Shown: positions 53,413-61,725 of the stretch, piece after piece
Layout of the letters: every line of letters begins with the position of its first letter
Numbering within the stretch: position 1 is the stretch's first letter
DNA from: Diplocloster agilis
Lineage (GTDB): Bacteria; Bacillota; Clostridia; Lachnospirales; Lachnospiraceae
DNA: 64,000 bases
Reading direction: 5' to 3'
NCBI RefSeq assembly: GCF_019042275.1
Contig: NZ_JAHQCW010000003.1
Location: 62,001-126,000, forward strand
Notes under the pieces: generated by a model
The model's input: only the letters and a program-made list of their open reading frames with translations
Told to the model about the DNA's origin: nothing
The model's database searches: none
Program-made: the position numbers and the translations under genes

Positions 53413-54858
53413 ATGGCAAAACAGTATGAAACCGTAATCGGACTGGAAGTCCACGTGGAGCTGGCGACGAAGACCAAAATCTTCTGTTCCTGCAGCACAC
53501 AGTTCGGCGGTGCGCCCAATACCCATACCTGTCCGGTGTGCACGGGTATGCCGGGCTCGCTGCCGGTACTCAACAGGCAGGTAGTGGAATATGCGGTTGC
53601 CGTAGGCCTGGCCGCCAACTGTCAGATCAATCAGTATTGTAAGTTTGACCGGAAGAACTACTTCTACCCGGATAATCCGCAGAACTATCAGATCTCACAG
53701 CTGTATCTTCCGATATGCCACGATGGCTATGTGGAGATCGAAACCGGGCCGGATAAAAAGAAAAAAAAGATCGGAATTCATGAGATCCATATGGAAGAGG
53801 ATGCCGGTAAGCTCATACACGATGAGTGGGAGGACTGTTCCCTGGTGGATTATAACCGAAGCGGCGTACCGCTCATCGAGATTGTCTCGGAGCCGGACAT
53901 GAGAAGCGCGGAGGAAGTTATCGCTTACCTGGAAAAGCTGCGGCTCCTGATACAATATCTGGGCGCTTCCGACTGTAAACTCCAGGAGGGCTCTATGAGA
54001 GCGGATGTGAACCTCTCTGTCCGGGAAGTGAACGCAAACGAGTACGGAACCCGGACGGAAATGAAAAACTTAAACTCCTTTAAAGCCATAACCAGGGCCA
54101 TTGAGGCGGAGACGAAGCGTCAGATTGAACGGATAGAAGAGGGAAAGGCCGTAGTGCAGGAGACCAGACGCTGGGATGACAACAAGGAGTATTCCTATGC
54201 CATGAGATCCAAGGAAGATGCTCAGGACTACCGCTATTTTCCGGAACCGGATCTGGTGCCGGTACAGATCAGTGATGAATGGCTGCGGGCCATCAGAGAC
54301 GCCCAGCCGGAGTTCAGGACTCAGAAACAGGAGCGTTATAAAAAGGAATACGACATACCGGAATATGATATCGACATCATCACGTCATCCAAGCATATGG
54401 CCGATCTCTTTGAGGAGACCACCGCGCTGTGCCGTCAGCCTAAGAAGGTATCCAACTGGCTGATGGGGGAGACGATGCGTCTGCTAAAGGAAAAGGGAAT
54501 GGATCCGGAGGATATCCATTTTACGCCTGGGCATCTGGCGCAGCTTATTCAACTGGTGGATGAAAGAACCATCAACGGTACGGTTGCCAAGGAAGTATTT
54601 GAACAGATTTTTGACCGGGATGTGGACCCGGATGTGTATGTCCGGGAGAAGGGCCTGGGAGCGGTTACGGATGAGGACACGCTTAAGAAGGTAATAGAAG
54701 CCGTGGTCCGTGAAAATCCCAAATCCGTGGAGGACTACCGCGGCGGTAAGAAGAAAGCCATGGGTTATCTGGTGGGCCAGACGATGAAAGAGTTAAAAGG
54801 AAAAGGGGATCCCGGGATCGTGAACCGGATTCTGGGAGAACTGCTGAATCAGGAATGA
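53413..54858 (+). CDS. gatB: Asp/Glu-tRNA amidotransferase subunit B
   Basis: A 481-residue subunit that recognises and phosphorylates the mischarged aminoacyl-tRNA and receives ammonia from GatA. Signatures: VIGLEVHVELATKTKIFC, VCTGMPGSLPVLN, the zinc-binding cysteines C27/C29 and C43 region, DYNRSGVPLIEIVSEPDM and the C-terminal YqeY-like helical domain ending MGYLVGQTMKELKGKGDPG. The start is ATG 53413 with AGGAG upstream. It closes the T-box-controlled operon; a long hairpin follows. Confidence 0.95.
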   Translation: MAKQYETVIGLEVHVELATKTKIFCSCSTQFGGAPNTHTCPVCTGMPGSLPVLNRQVVEYAVAVGLAANCQINQYCKFDRKNYFYPDNPQNYQISQLYLPICHDGYVEIETGPDKKKKKIGIHEIHMEEDAGKLIHDEWEDCSLVDYNRSGVPLIEIVSEPDMRSAEEVIAYLEKLRLLIQYLGASDCKLQEGSMRADVNLSVREVNANEYGTRTEMKNLNSFKAITRAIEAETKRQIERIEEGKAVVQETRRWDDNKEYSYAMRSKEDAQDYRYFPEPDLVPVQISDEWLRAIRDAQPEFRTQKQERYKKEYDIPEYDIDIITSSKHMADLFEETTALCRQPKKVSNWLMGETMRLLKEKGMDPEDIHFTPGHLAQLIQLVDERTINGTVAKEVFEQIFDRDVDPDVYVREKGLGAVTDEDTLKKVIEAVVRENPKSVEDYRGGKKKAMGYLVGQTMKELKGKGDPGIVNRILGELLNQE

Positions 54859-54929
54859 GTGAAAAGACAGAAGATATGGAAACACGTTATATTACATTCT
54901 CGATAGGCCCATAAAAAAGGGTTGTGAAC

Positions 54930-55005
54930 AAACAGTCAAAATACAAAGAGGGCTTACCATTTCAGCAACACGGAGATGATAGCTCTCTTTGTATATTGAC
55001 TGTTT
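54930..55005. repeat. 25-bp inverted repeat after gatB
   Basis: Arms 54930-54954 and 54981-55005 pair with few mismatches (AAACAGTCAAAATACAAAGA against its complement) around a 26-base loop. It probably terminates the gatCAB operon. The length and large loop also fit a palindromic insertion element. Confidence 0.8.
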
Positions 55006-55034
55006 ATTTATCCATTAGTGTACTTTTTAGGAAA

Positions 55035-55062
55035 CAAAAAAGAGCCACCTTAGGATGGCTCT
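55035..55062 (-). terminator. Terminator of the cold-shock gene
   Basis: On the minus strand AGAGCCATCC pairs with GGTGGCTCT and is followed by six T residues. It lies 93 bases after the csp stop. Confidence 0.88.
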
Positions 55063-55154
55063 CATTTGTAATCTCGTATTCTACCTTGCTTTCTTCCTAA
55101 TAGAGTCGCACTATTCTATTTAATAAAGAATAAGGCACATGGAAAACGATTTGA

Positions 55155-55355
55155 TTAGAGTCTGGTTACGTTTACAGCCTGGGGACCTTTATCTCCATTT
55201 ACGATCTCATATTCAACTTCCTGTCCCTCTTCCAGGGATTTGAAGCCGTCCATGTTGAGGCCTGTGTAATGTACAAATACATCATTGCCTTCAGAATCCG
55301 AAATGAATCCGTAACCTTTTTGGTTGTTAAACCATTTTACTGTACCTTTACTCAT
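55155..55355 (-). CDS. Cold-shock protein (CspA family)
   Basis: A 66-residue single cold-shock domain that binds single-stranded nucleic acid and melts RNA structure. RNP1 is KGYGFISD and RNP2 is VFVHY, both intact; the start [16 protein letters not shown] is typical. GGAGGT precedes the ATG. The leader to the likely promoter is about 55 bases and contains a GTTGC/GCAAC hairpin, which could mediate cold-dependent translation. Confidence 0.96.
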   Translation of the reverse strand: MSKGTVKWFNNQKGYGFISDSEGNDVFVHYTGLNMDGFKSLEEGQEVEYEIVNGDKGPQAVNVTRL

Positions 55356-55416
55356 GATGATACCTCCAAAAAATTAAAAAATGTTAGTGTTTCGTTGCTC
55401 TCTGCAACACAAATAA

Positions 55417-55445
55417 AGAGTATCACAGAATGAAAAATCTGTCAA
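55417..55445 (-). promoter_or_regulatory. Promoter of the cold-shock gene
   Basis: On the minus strand TTGACA (55445-55440) is followed after 17 bases by TACTCT (55422-55417). The -10 is weak. Confidence 0.5.
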
Positions 55446-55502
55446 TTATTTTATTCGTTTTGCACAATAAAACATAGAGTTTTGACATATATTTATGGTA
55501 GA

Positions 55503-56255
55503 TTATAACATGGATTCGACATGATTTTGCAAAAAATCCGGTTTGGTTTTGAGAGCCGCTATGACGGCTTCCGCAGTCTTGGCTTCAGCGGAAAGAGTGT
55601 AATAGGGCTCGTGGATCAACTCCAGCTGGTGCGCATCCGAATTGCTGAGGATCCGGCACTGATCCAGGTAAGGATTTGATTTTTGGAGATCATGGAGCTT
55701 TTTCATATCCTTGACTTCCGCACAGGTAAACCGGCTGTCCTCCGGGATAAAACCAAGATTGGAGATGAGGCTGAATGCCGTCTTGTCTATATGGGCGGGA
55801 AACATGACGCCGTGATAACGGTCAACCAGTTCCCACAGACCTTCAAAGGAGATAGAGGTCGCGTTGATCAGAAGATATGGTAAGGTACCGGTGATTTCAT
55901 CCTGTTCACTATAGATCTGCTGCTTTCCGAAGATATCCTCCCGGTTTGGAACCGGCGGAAGCCGGTCGCTGACATAGCGGTCGAATGCCAGTGCGTCCGA
56001 AAGGGCGGGAAACAGGCAGACCGCGTGAACTTCTTCCATCGTGGTCAGTTCCATACCCGGCAGTGCAAGAATCCCATACTCCGCGGCAAGCTTACACACG
56101 GCCGGACAGTTTTGGCAGCTGTTGTGGTCGGTAACCGCTATCACATCCAGCCCCTTGAGCATCGCCATTCCTGCAATGTTGGCGGGGGTCATGTCATCGT
56201 CGCCGCATGGGGACAGGCAGGAATGGATATGTAAATCATAATACAGATTCATCAT
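55503..56255 (-). CDS. PHP-domain metal-dependent phosphoesterase-like protein
   Basis: A 250-residue protein with the PHP motifs: YDLHIHSCLSPCGDDDM (first metal histidines), VIAVTDHNSCQNCP, MFPAHIDKTAF and SNSDAHQLE near the C-terminus. PHP enzymes hydrolyse phosphoester bonds with two or three metal ions; its substrate is unknown. The start overlaps the stop of the DRTGG gene by ATGA, so it is the last gene of the five-gene minus-strand operon with the HydS-like protein. Its steady association with sensory hydrogenase genes in clostridia suggests a signalling role, which is inference. Confidence 0.85.
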   Translation of the reverse strand: MMNLYYDLHIHSCLSPCGDDDMTPANIAGMAMLKGLDVIAVTDHNSCQNCPAVCKLAAEYGILALPGMELTTMEEVHAVCLFPALSDALAFDRYVSDRLPPVPNREDIFGKQQIYSEQDEITGTLPYLLINATSISFEGLWELVDRYHGVMFPAHIDKTAFSLISNLGFIPEDSRFTCAEVKDMKKLHDLQKSNPYLDQCRILSNSDAHQLELIHEPYYTLSAEAKTAEAVIAALKTKPDFLQNHVESML

Positions 56256-56599
56256 GATACAGATTCATCCTGGATCAACCGGTAGATTGTAAGAGCGGTT
56301 TCAAATACCGGTTCCTGCGTGCTGAGAACCGTGATGCCCTGTGCCTGCGCTTTGGCAGCGGCCGCCTCATCCAACAACATACCTTCCGCCAGGATAATGC
56401 AGGCGGAGTCGGAGAGTGTCGCTACGGCCAGGGTATTCATGTTCCCCATCACAGTTACCCAGGCACAGCCTTCGGGCGCCCTGCTCATGGCGACGCTGAG
56501 CAGATCACAGCAGAAAGGTTTGGTTATTTCACGCCCCGTATCATCCCCGGCGTTTATGACGGTAAAGCGGTTTGTATTAATCAGGTCTTGTACTGTCAT
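56252..56599 (-). CDS. DRTGG-domain protein (second copy)
   Basis: A 115-residue stand-alone DRTGG domain, a regulatory fold also found in phosphotransacetylases and CBS proteins. The start MTVQDLINTNRF (ATG 56599) has AAGGAG at proper distance; ATG 56605 is too close to it. DRTGG hallmark-like residues are in NAGDDTGREITKPFC. It overlaps the hydrogenase-like gene by 23 bases and the PHP gene by 4, so translation is coupled. It probably works as a ligand-binding or partner-binding unit of the sensor system. Confidence 0.78.
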   Translation of the reverse strand: MTVQDLINTNRFTVINAGDDTGREITKPFCCDLLSVAMSRAPEGCAWVTVMGNMNTLAVATLSDSACIILAEGMLLDEAAAAKAQAQGITVLSTQEPVFETALTIYRLIQDESVS

Positions 56600-57992
56600 C
56601 TTCATTCTCCTTTTGTGTCAGAGGGTCCAGCCTGGCCATACGGCTGGAAAAATCGTGAATATAATCCTGGAGCATATGAATGCCGGCTTTTCCATCCCCA
56701 TCGCCGTTTAAGAGAGAATTCGTAATCGCGGCAATCTCATCAGAGAGCTCGTGGATATCCTGCCGGAACAGATAGATACAATCATTTTCTTTCGCCTCGC
56801 CCCGGACGATATCCTCAGCCAGAGCCTTACAAGTAGGAGCTCCGCAGGAACCGCAGTCTAAACCCGGGAATTTCTGGCAGAGCCGCTCCACCTGATTCAT
56901 TTTCAGAATACTGCTCTTTAGATCGTTTCCCAGACGGAACACAGGCTCATAGTTGATATCCTGAGTGAGATACAGGTTTTCCGCCGGCTCATCTCCCAGA
57001 TGATTACAGGAAACCGGCATATATTTGCGGAGCTTTTTTAATTTAACCGCCGCCACATAAGGATTCTCAACCGTGAGGACCCCGCCGACACAGCCGCCGG
57101 CACAGGCGTCCAGTTCGATAAACTGCAGGTTAGGAAGCTTTTCATCCTCCAGATCCTCCAGCACCTGGATCACGTTCTCGATTCCGTCGGCCGCCAGATA
57201 ATTATCGCTGATCAGACCGCTGGCTTCTCCCCCGCTGCCTCCCCAGCCGATCCCGATCTTGCCGGAGATCGACAGCTGTTTGGGACTGCGCTGCGCCTCT
57301 TTCATCAGGGGCAGCATCAGGGGATAAATCTCCTTAATCGCCAGCACGTGGTCGATCTCGCTTTTCTCAACGCCAAGCGGCGTCTTGGAATACGTCACCT
57401 TCGATGGGCAGGGGGACAGGAAAAATACACCGATCTCCTCCGGCTTATAACCGGTCAGCTTCACGGCTTTTTTCCGGGCCAGCTGCGCGGCTACCTCCAC
57501 GGGGGGCTTCACCGGCAGCAGATGGCTCAACAGATTCGGAAACCGGACCCGGATCAGACGTACGACCGAGGGACAGGCCGTACTGATATAAGGCCAGTTA
57601 TCCATATGTTCTCTGATATAGTTACGGGATTCCTCGGATACCAGCTCTGCGGCGCCGCTGACCTCATAGACATCGTCAAACCCCAGCATCAAGAGCGCAC
57701 TCAGCACGATATTCGTATCGTCCAGATTGTTAAACTGGGCATACAAAGAGGGAGCCGGCAGGATTACCGTATATTTATATTGTTTCAGAGCATCCAGGTG
57801 GTCATAAGTAGCCACCTTCGCATGGTGAGGGCAGATGCGGATGCATTCTCCGCAGTCGATGCAGAACTTGCTGGTTATGCGGGCTTTGCCGTTACTCACA
57901 CGGATAGCCGAGGTGGGACAACGTTTAATGCAGTTGATACACCCTTTGCACAAATCCTGCTGCAGACGCACGGAATGATAAAATTTATCCAT
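56577..57992 (-). CDS. HydS-like sensory [FeFe]-hydrogenase-related protein
   Basis: A 471-residue iron-sulfur protein. The N-terminus has two 4Fe-4S ferredoxin motifs (CKGCINCIKRCP; CIDCGECIRICP). The hydrogenase-like core keeps the four H-cluster cysteines: STACP, SPCPSK and DACAGGCVGG. The proton-transfer Cys of catalytic enzymes (TSCCP) is Ala here, as reported for the sensory HydS of Thermotoga maritima. A C-terminal Fe-S domain (CQKFPGLDCGSCGAPTCKAL) follows. It is likely a hydrogen or redox sensor. ATG 57992 has AAGGT well placed; GTG 58016 is an alternative. Confidence 0.85.
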   Translation of the reverse strand: MDKFYHSVRLQQDLCKGCINCIKRCPTSAIRVSNGKARITSKFCIDCGECIRICPHHAKVATYDHLDALKQYKYTVILPAPSLYAQFNNLDDTNIVLSALLMLGFDDVYEVSGAAELVSEESRNYIREHMDNWPYISTACPSVVRLIRVRFPNLLSHLLPVKPPVEVAAQLARKKAVKLTGYKPEEIGVFFLSPCPSKVTYSKTPLGVEKSEIDHVLAIKEIYPLMLPLMKEAQRSPKQLSISGKIGIGWGGSGGEASGLISDNYLAADGIENVIQVLEDLEDEKLPNLQFIELDACAGGCVGGVLTVENPYVAAVKLKKLRKYMPVSCNHLGDEPAENLYLTQDINYEPVFRLGNDLKSSILKMNQVERLCQKFPGLDCGSCGAPTCKALAEDIVRGEAKENDCIYLFRQDIHELSDEIAAITNSLLNGDGDGKAGIHMLQDYIHDFSSRMARLDPLTQKENEDDSTRPD

Positions 57993-58012
57993 GAATACAC
58001 CTTCTTTTCCGG

Positions 58013-58435
58013 TCACATAGCAACCGTCATCGTGATTGTAGTACCGACACCCACGATGGTATCGATCTTCATTGTGTCGGAATATTTTTTCATATTAGGG
58101 AGTCCCATGCCGGCGCCAAACCCCAGTGATCGGATCTCCTCCTTAGCGGTTGAGTAACCTTCCTGCATAGCCAGACCTACATCCGGAATACCGGGGCCGG
58201 TATCCTTAAGCACCATCAAGATTTCTTCCGGAGAGATCTCCACGGTAATATCACCGCCGTTTGCGTGAATCACCATATTGATCTCGCCCTCATACATGGC
58301 GATAGCCACCTTTCGAATCGCCTCGGGACTGACATCCATCTGTTTTAATTTATTTTTCACATCGCTGCTGGCTTCCCCGGCTCTGGTAAAATCATCCCCG
58401 GAGACTTCATAGTGCAGTATAATCTTATCGTCCAC
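58013..58435 (-). CDS. RsbW-like ATP-binding protein (histidine-kinase-type ATPase)
   Basis: A 140-residue GHKL ATPase like anti-sigma-factor kinases RsbW/SpoIIAB. N-box YEGEINMVIHANGG, G1 DTGPGIPDVG and G2 GFGAGMGLPNMKKYSD are present; there is no dimerisation histidine domain. GTG 58435 is chosen because GGAGGT ends seven bases before it; ATG 58441 would be one base away. It lies directly upstream of the HydS-like gene and may pass its signal to a partner by serine phosphorylation. The partner is not encoded here. Confidence 0.83.
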   Translation of the reverse strand: MDDKIILHYEVSGDDFTRAGEASSDVKNKLKQMDVSPEAIRKVAIAMYEGEINMVIHANGGDITVEISPEEILMVLKDTGPGIPDVGLAMQEGYSTAKEEIRSLGFGAGMGLPNMKKYSDTMKIDTIVGVGTTITMTVAM

Positions 58436-58781
58436 GCACATCACCTCCGCGCATCCCCTGTTCATACAGTTTGCCGCAGGCAGTAAACATGCGGTATTCG
58501 GATACCATCAATGTGAGATTGCGTTCCATTGCCATGGACTTCATGTTTTCATCCGGCTGTTTTCCACGGACGAACACGATGCACTCAATATCCATCATTT
58601 CCGCGGTGCGCACCACCTGCGGGTTACACAGGCCGGTCAGCAGGATAGAATGTTCATGCAGATAAGCCAGCACATCGCTCATCATATCCGCGCCGCAGGC
58701 ATAATGGATATCCAGATCCATATTTCCGCCGTCTACCACCAGCTTAGCTTCCAGCAAGCCTTGGATATCTTTTATTTTCAA
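58425..58781 (-). CDS. DRTGG-domain protein (first copy)
   Basis: A 118-residue DRTGG-type protein (KIKDIQGLLEAKLVVDGG; ILLTGLCNPQVVRTAEMMDI), a paralogue of the one at 56252. It is the first gene of the minus-strand sensor operon. The start is TTG 58781 with AAGGGGG upstream. It ends inside the start of the ATPase gene. Two DRTGG genes bracketing an ATPase and a sensory hydrogenase-like protein is the conserved clostridial arrangement; biochemical role unknown. Confidence 0.78.
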   Translation of the reverse strand: MKIKDIQGLLEAKLVVDGGNMDLDIHYACGADMMSDVLAYLHEHSILLTGLCNPQVVRTAEMMDIECIVFVRGKQPDENMKSMAMERNLTLMVSEYRMFTACGKLYEQGMRGGDVRGR

Positions 58782-58895
58782 TTAAAAACCCCCTTTGCTA
58801 ACTGTATAATATATCCACAGTTTAACATTTATCGGGGTGACATTCAACCAAAATGTAGTGGGGGAGGGAGTTCCTGGGGACTTTTTGGAAGGGCC

Positions 58896-59226
58896 GGGAA
58901 GCCCTCCGGGACCCGGGATGGGATGCTCCTGTCTTGGGTGGCGGGGCGGGCGCCTGTCCTTTGACGGGCGACGGGCTGTTTGCTGGCTGCTGCTAAGTGA
59001 AATCCGGGCCGCAGATTCAGGAACCGGGCCAATTCACCAGGAACGCATGAGGCGTTCCCGGTTCAGTGGCCCTTGCCCGTCGGACGTGAAGTCCGCCGTG
59101 CATCCTGAATCTGCGGTCCGGATTTCACTAAGCAGCAGCACAGCCGCCCTATGCCCGCCAAAGGACAGGCGCCCGCCCCGCCACCCAAGACAGGAACATC
59201 CCATCCCGGCCCCCGGAGGGCTTCCC
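58896..59226. repeat. Very large GC-rich inverted repeat (about 125-bp arms)
   Basis: Arms 58896-59022 and 59103-59226 are imperfect inverted copies with an 80-base centre that itself folds (GGAACGC/GCGTTCC and CGGAC/GTCCG hairpins). It is far more GC-rich than the flanks. Open frames across it (for example 58837-59304) have no coding signature. It could be a structured RNA or a palindromic non-autonomous element. The rest of 59227-59520 is AT-rich and featureless. Confidence 0.88.
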
Positions 59227-59535
59227 TGCTTTGGTGAAAGGGTGCAGGCGGTTAATCCTTTAAGGAGATTGTGGGGAAAGCATTGCGGAGTATGCAGATT
59301 ATAGAATGACTATTTTGGTGACGTGGGAATGAGTTTGGGGGGATTTGGACATGTGAGCTTTGGAGAGTGGTTCCGGTTGGCTGGATAATTGTTTTACTGG
59401 TTTTAATTTAAGAAAATTATTTTTGGAAATAAATCTTGGATGTGTGTATATAAGGTGATAAAGGATTTTTGATGCTTTGGTTGACACTAAATGTGTCTTT
59501 TTGATGGATATACAAAACATGGGACTATAAATAAT

Positions 59536-59574
59536 CGAACAAATGCTCTATAATTAAAACAGAACAAATGTTCT
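59536..59574. promoter_or_regulatory. Promoter with two LexA/SOS-box-like palindromes
   Basis: GAACAAATGTTC at 59562-59573 is a perfect Firmicutes-type GAAC-N4-GTTC box. CGAACAAATGCTC at 59536-59548 is the same with one mismatch. Between them lies a perfect TATAAT (59549-59554) with a poor -35. The two boxes are 25 bp apart and flank the promoter, so LexA repression of the collagen-like gene is a fair inference. Confidence 0.6.
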
Positions 59575-59601
59575 AATATTATTCATAAGGAGGATACATA
59601 A

Positions 59602-60873
59602 ATGTCTGATCAAAGCACTTATACACTGTTTCTTCCCGAAATTGGGGAAAACGGAAACTGGTACATCAACGGTATTGATACTGGAAAACCCTCTAAAGGC
59701 GAGAATGGCGTCACACCACGTATCGGTGAAGACGGATTCTGGTATATCGGAGATGAGAAAACTACCGTATACGCGAAAGGTAAATCGGCCTATGAAATTG
59801 CGGTGGATTATGGTTTCCAGGGGAGTATGGTTGACTGGATGAACGGCTTGAAAGGAGAGAAAGGCGATCCCGGAGAACAGGGAGCTACAGGACCGGCTGG
59901 AGAGCCAGGTATTGCCGGGCCGGCAGGACCGAAGGGTGACACTGGTGAGCAGGGCTTAAAGGGAGAGAAAGGTGATCCCGGCGAGCAGGGACCTGCTGGA
60001 CCTAGAGGACCTCAGGGATTAAAAGGAGATCCCGGCGAGACAGGACCGGCCGGTCCGCAAGGCTTGAAAGGGGATAAGGGCGATACTGGGGCTGTTGGCT
60101 CGCAGGGGCTTAAAGGCGACACAGGAGCACAGGGTCCTCAGGGCGAAACTGGTGCGCAGGGTCCCAGAGGACTGACAGGGCCGGAAGGACCACAGGGCGC
60201 AACGGGGCCGAGAGGATTGACCGGACCGGAAGGACCGCAGGGACCTACCGGCGCTATGGGCCCGAAGGGAGATGTTGGCCCGAAAGGAGATCCAGGAGTG
60301 CAGGGACCGAAAGGTGACACCGGCGCGACAGGGCCACAGGGACTAAAAGGCGATAAGGGAGATCCAGGGGTGCAGGGACCGAAAGGTGACACCGGCGCGA
60401 TAGGGCCACAGGGACTAAAAGGCGATAAGGGAGATCCAGGAGAAGCTGGTCCGATGGGACCGCAGGGCTTAAAAGGAGACAAAGGTGATCAGGGGCCAGT
60501 TGGACCTCAGGGCCCGAATGAGGCGAACTTGATTTATATGTCAAATAAAGAAACTACTGTGGAACAAGCTATCAATAATGTTAATAATAATTTAGCGAAG
60601 AAGGCGAATGCAGAAGATATTCTTAAACTTCGAACAAAACTGTATCAAGCTAACATCAATACCGGTGGGCAAACAACGATAGCATTGGAGTACAATACCG
60701 GCGACTTATGCGCCTTTTTGATTAGTGTACATGGTGCCTCCAACGCTGCGGCGGTTTCAGGACACTTACTTGGTGGTACATCAGCAAAACCTACCACCTT
60801 ATTGCTATCCAACGCATCAATTGGGGCTATCAATCAGTGGTGTTACGCTGTCGTTGGCTATCTGTATAAATGA
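59602..60873 (+). CDS. Collagen-like (Gly-X-Y) repeat protein
   Basis: A 423-residue protein. Residues 1-81 carry two similar segments (IGENGNWYINGIDTG; IGEDGFWYIG) and the motif SAYEIAVDYGFQGSMVDWM, which commonly precedes collagen repeats in bacterial and phage proteins. Residues 82-306 are 75 uninterrupted Gly-X-Y triplets, rich in GPQ, GDK, GEK and GAT. A C-terminal domain of about 115 residues (from NEANLIYMSNKETT) is probably a trimerisation domain. No signal peptide or anchor is visible. A 72-bp block is duplicated at 60289-60360 and 60361-60432. It stands alone, behind LexA-like boxes. Confidence 0.88.
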   Translation: MSDQSTYTLFLPEIGENGNWYINGIDTGKPSKGENGVTPRIGEDGFWYIGDEKTTVYAKGKSAYEIAVDYGFQGSMVDWMNGLKGEKGDPGEQGATGPAGEPGIAGPAGPKGDTGEQGLKGEKGDPGEQGPAGPRGPQGLKGDPGETGPAGPQGLKGDKGDTGAVGSQGLKGDTGAQGPQGETGAQGPRGLTGPEGPQGATGPRGLTGPEGPQGPTGAMGPKGDVGPKGDPGVQGPKGDTGATGPQGLKGDKGDPGVQGPKGDTGAIGPQGLKGDKGDPGEAGPMGPQGLKGDKGDQGPVGPQGPNEANLIYMSNKETTVEQAINNVNNNLAKKANAEDILKLRTKLYQANINTGGQTTIALEYNTGDLCAFLISVHGASNAAAVSGHLLGGTSAKPTTLLLSNASIGAINQWCYAVVGYLYK

Positions 60874-60932
60874 TTATTTGAATAACTGGCAATATCGAGT
60901 CGATAAAGTATTCCTATTATTATTGAATAAAG

Positions 60933-60957
60933 ACCGGTCCTATGGGACCGGTTTTTA
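60933..60957 (+). terminator. Terminator after the collagen-like gene
   Basis: ACCGGTCC (60933-60940) pairs perfectly with GGACCGGT (60945-60952) around a TATG loop, followed by TTTT. Confidence 0.92.
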
Positions 60958-61443
60958 TATTCAGGGAAAGGAAATAGTCATTGGTCAGTTAATCATTATG
61001 AGTGACTGATAAAAGGGAATGATATCTGCATCAATTATACTCATATTAGATAATGTATACACAAAAATTATCGCTATCAACTCCTATTTACAGAGGTTAC
61101 TTTGAGTACAGATATTGCGAGTGTAAAATCATTCTCATAAATCCAAAGAATACTTTCCAAACATATTATAAGGATATGGCGGAAATCTATTAACATTACC
61201 ATGTCCTGAAAAAATGAAGATTCACAAAGTGGCGTAAGAATTGTCCACAAATTTTAAAGAAATAAAGATAGTAGGTTATGTTAAAGCATAAAGAATACAT
61301 TGATGAAGCAAACATTAATGTAATCCAGGCACGCTATCCAGTTTTTCGTATATGAAAAATTTCCATGCTACATAAATTCCATAATAATAGGAAGAAAGAG
61401 ATACAATACCCTACCCCCGCAAAACTAAGGCCTCACCAGTGTA

Positions 61444-61532
61444 GGAGCGGGAAGTGGAACGGGCGGTCTCCGGAGAGGGCGCCCGCTACGTATGCGCCCT
61501 CTCCGGAGACCGCCCGTTCCACTTCCCGCTCC
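61444..61532. repeat. Perfect 39-bp inverted repeat with 11-base loop
   Basis: Arms 61444-61482 and 61494-61532 are exact complements, very GC-rich, within an AT-rich 700-base gap (61020-61725) that otherwise shows no gene. No direct target duplication was noticed. A weak promoter for the following operon may be TTGTAG 61656-61661 with GATAAA 61680-61685. Confidence 0.93.
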
Positions 61533-61725
61533 GGCCCAATGCTCCGGCCCAATGCCCCGGCCTCGCATTTCACCCCAAGCCAACATAAATATAGGTAAAT
61601 TTCACAAAAATTCCTAATCTGCCATTACTTATTTTCGTGTGAAAAATGGAATTATTTGTAGATTTTTTAACGGACTTGTGATAAAATAGTCATACTTATA
61701 GGTTTAATTACAAGGAGGTTTTTAG

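Noticed and set aside
56577-57992. Catalytic [FeFe] hydrogenase
   Set aside because: The proton-transfer Cys is Ala, and the genetic context is regulatory, so a sensory role is preferred.
58837-59304. 155-codon open frame through the large palindrome
   Set aside because: Composition follows the inverted repeat, there is no ribosome site, and similar frames occur on the other strand.
59602-60873. Prophage or tail-fibre operon
   Set aside because: No other phage gene (terminase, capsid, integrase, holin) lies nearby, although the protein style is phage-like.
61365-61598. 77-codon open frame over the 39-bp palindrome
   Set aside because: No start signal and low-complexity product; non-coding palindrome.
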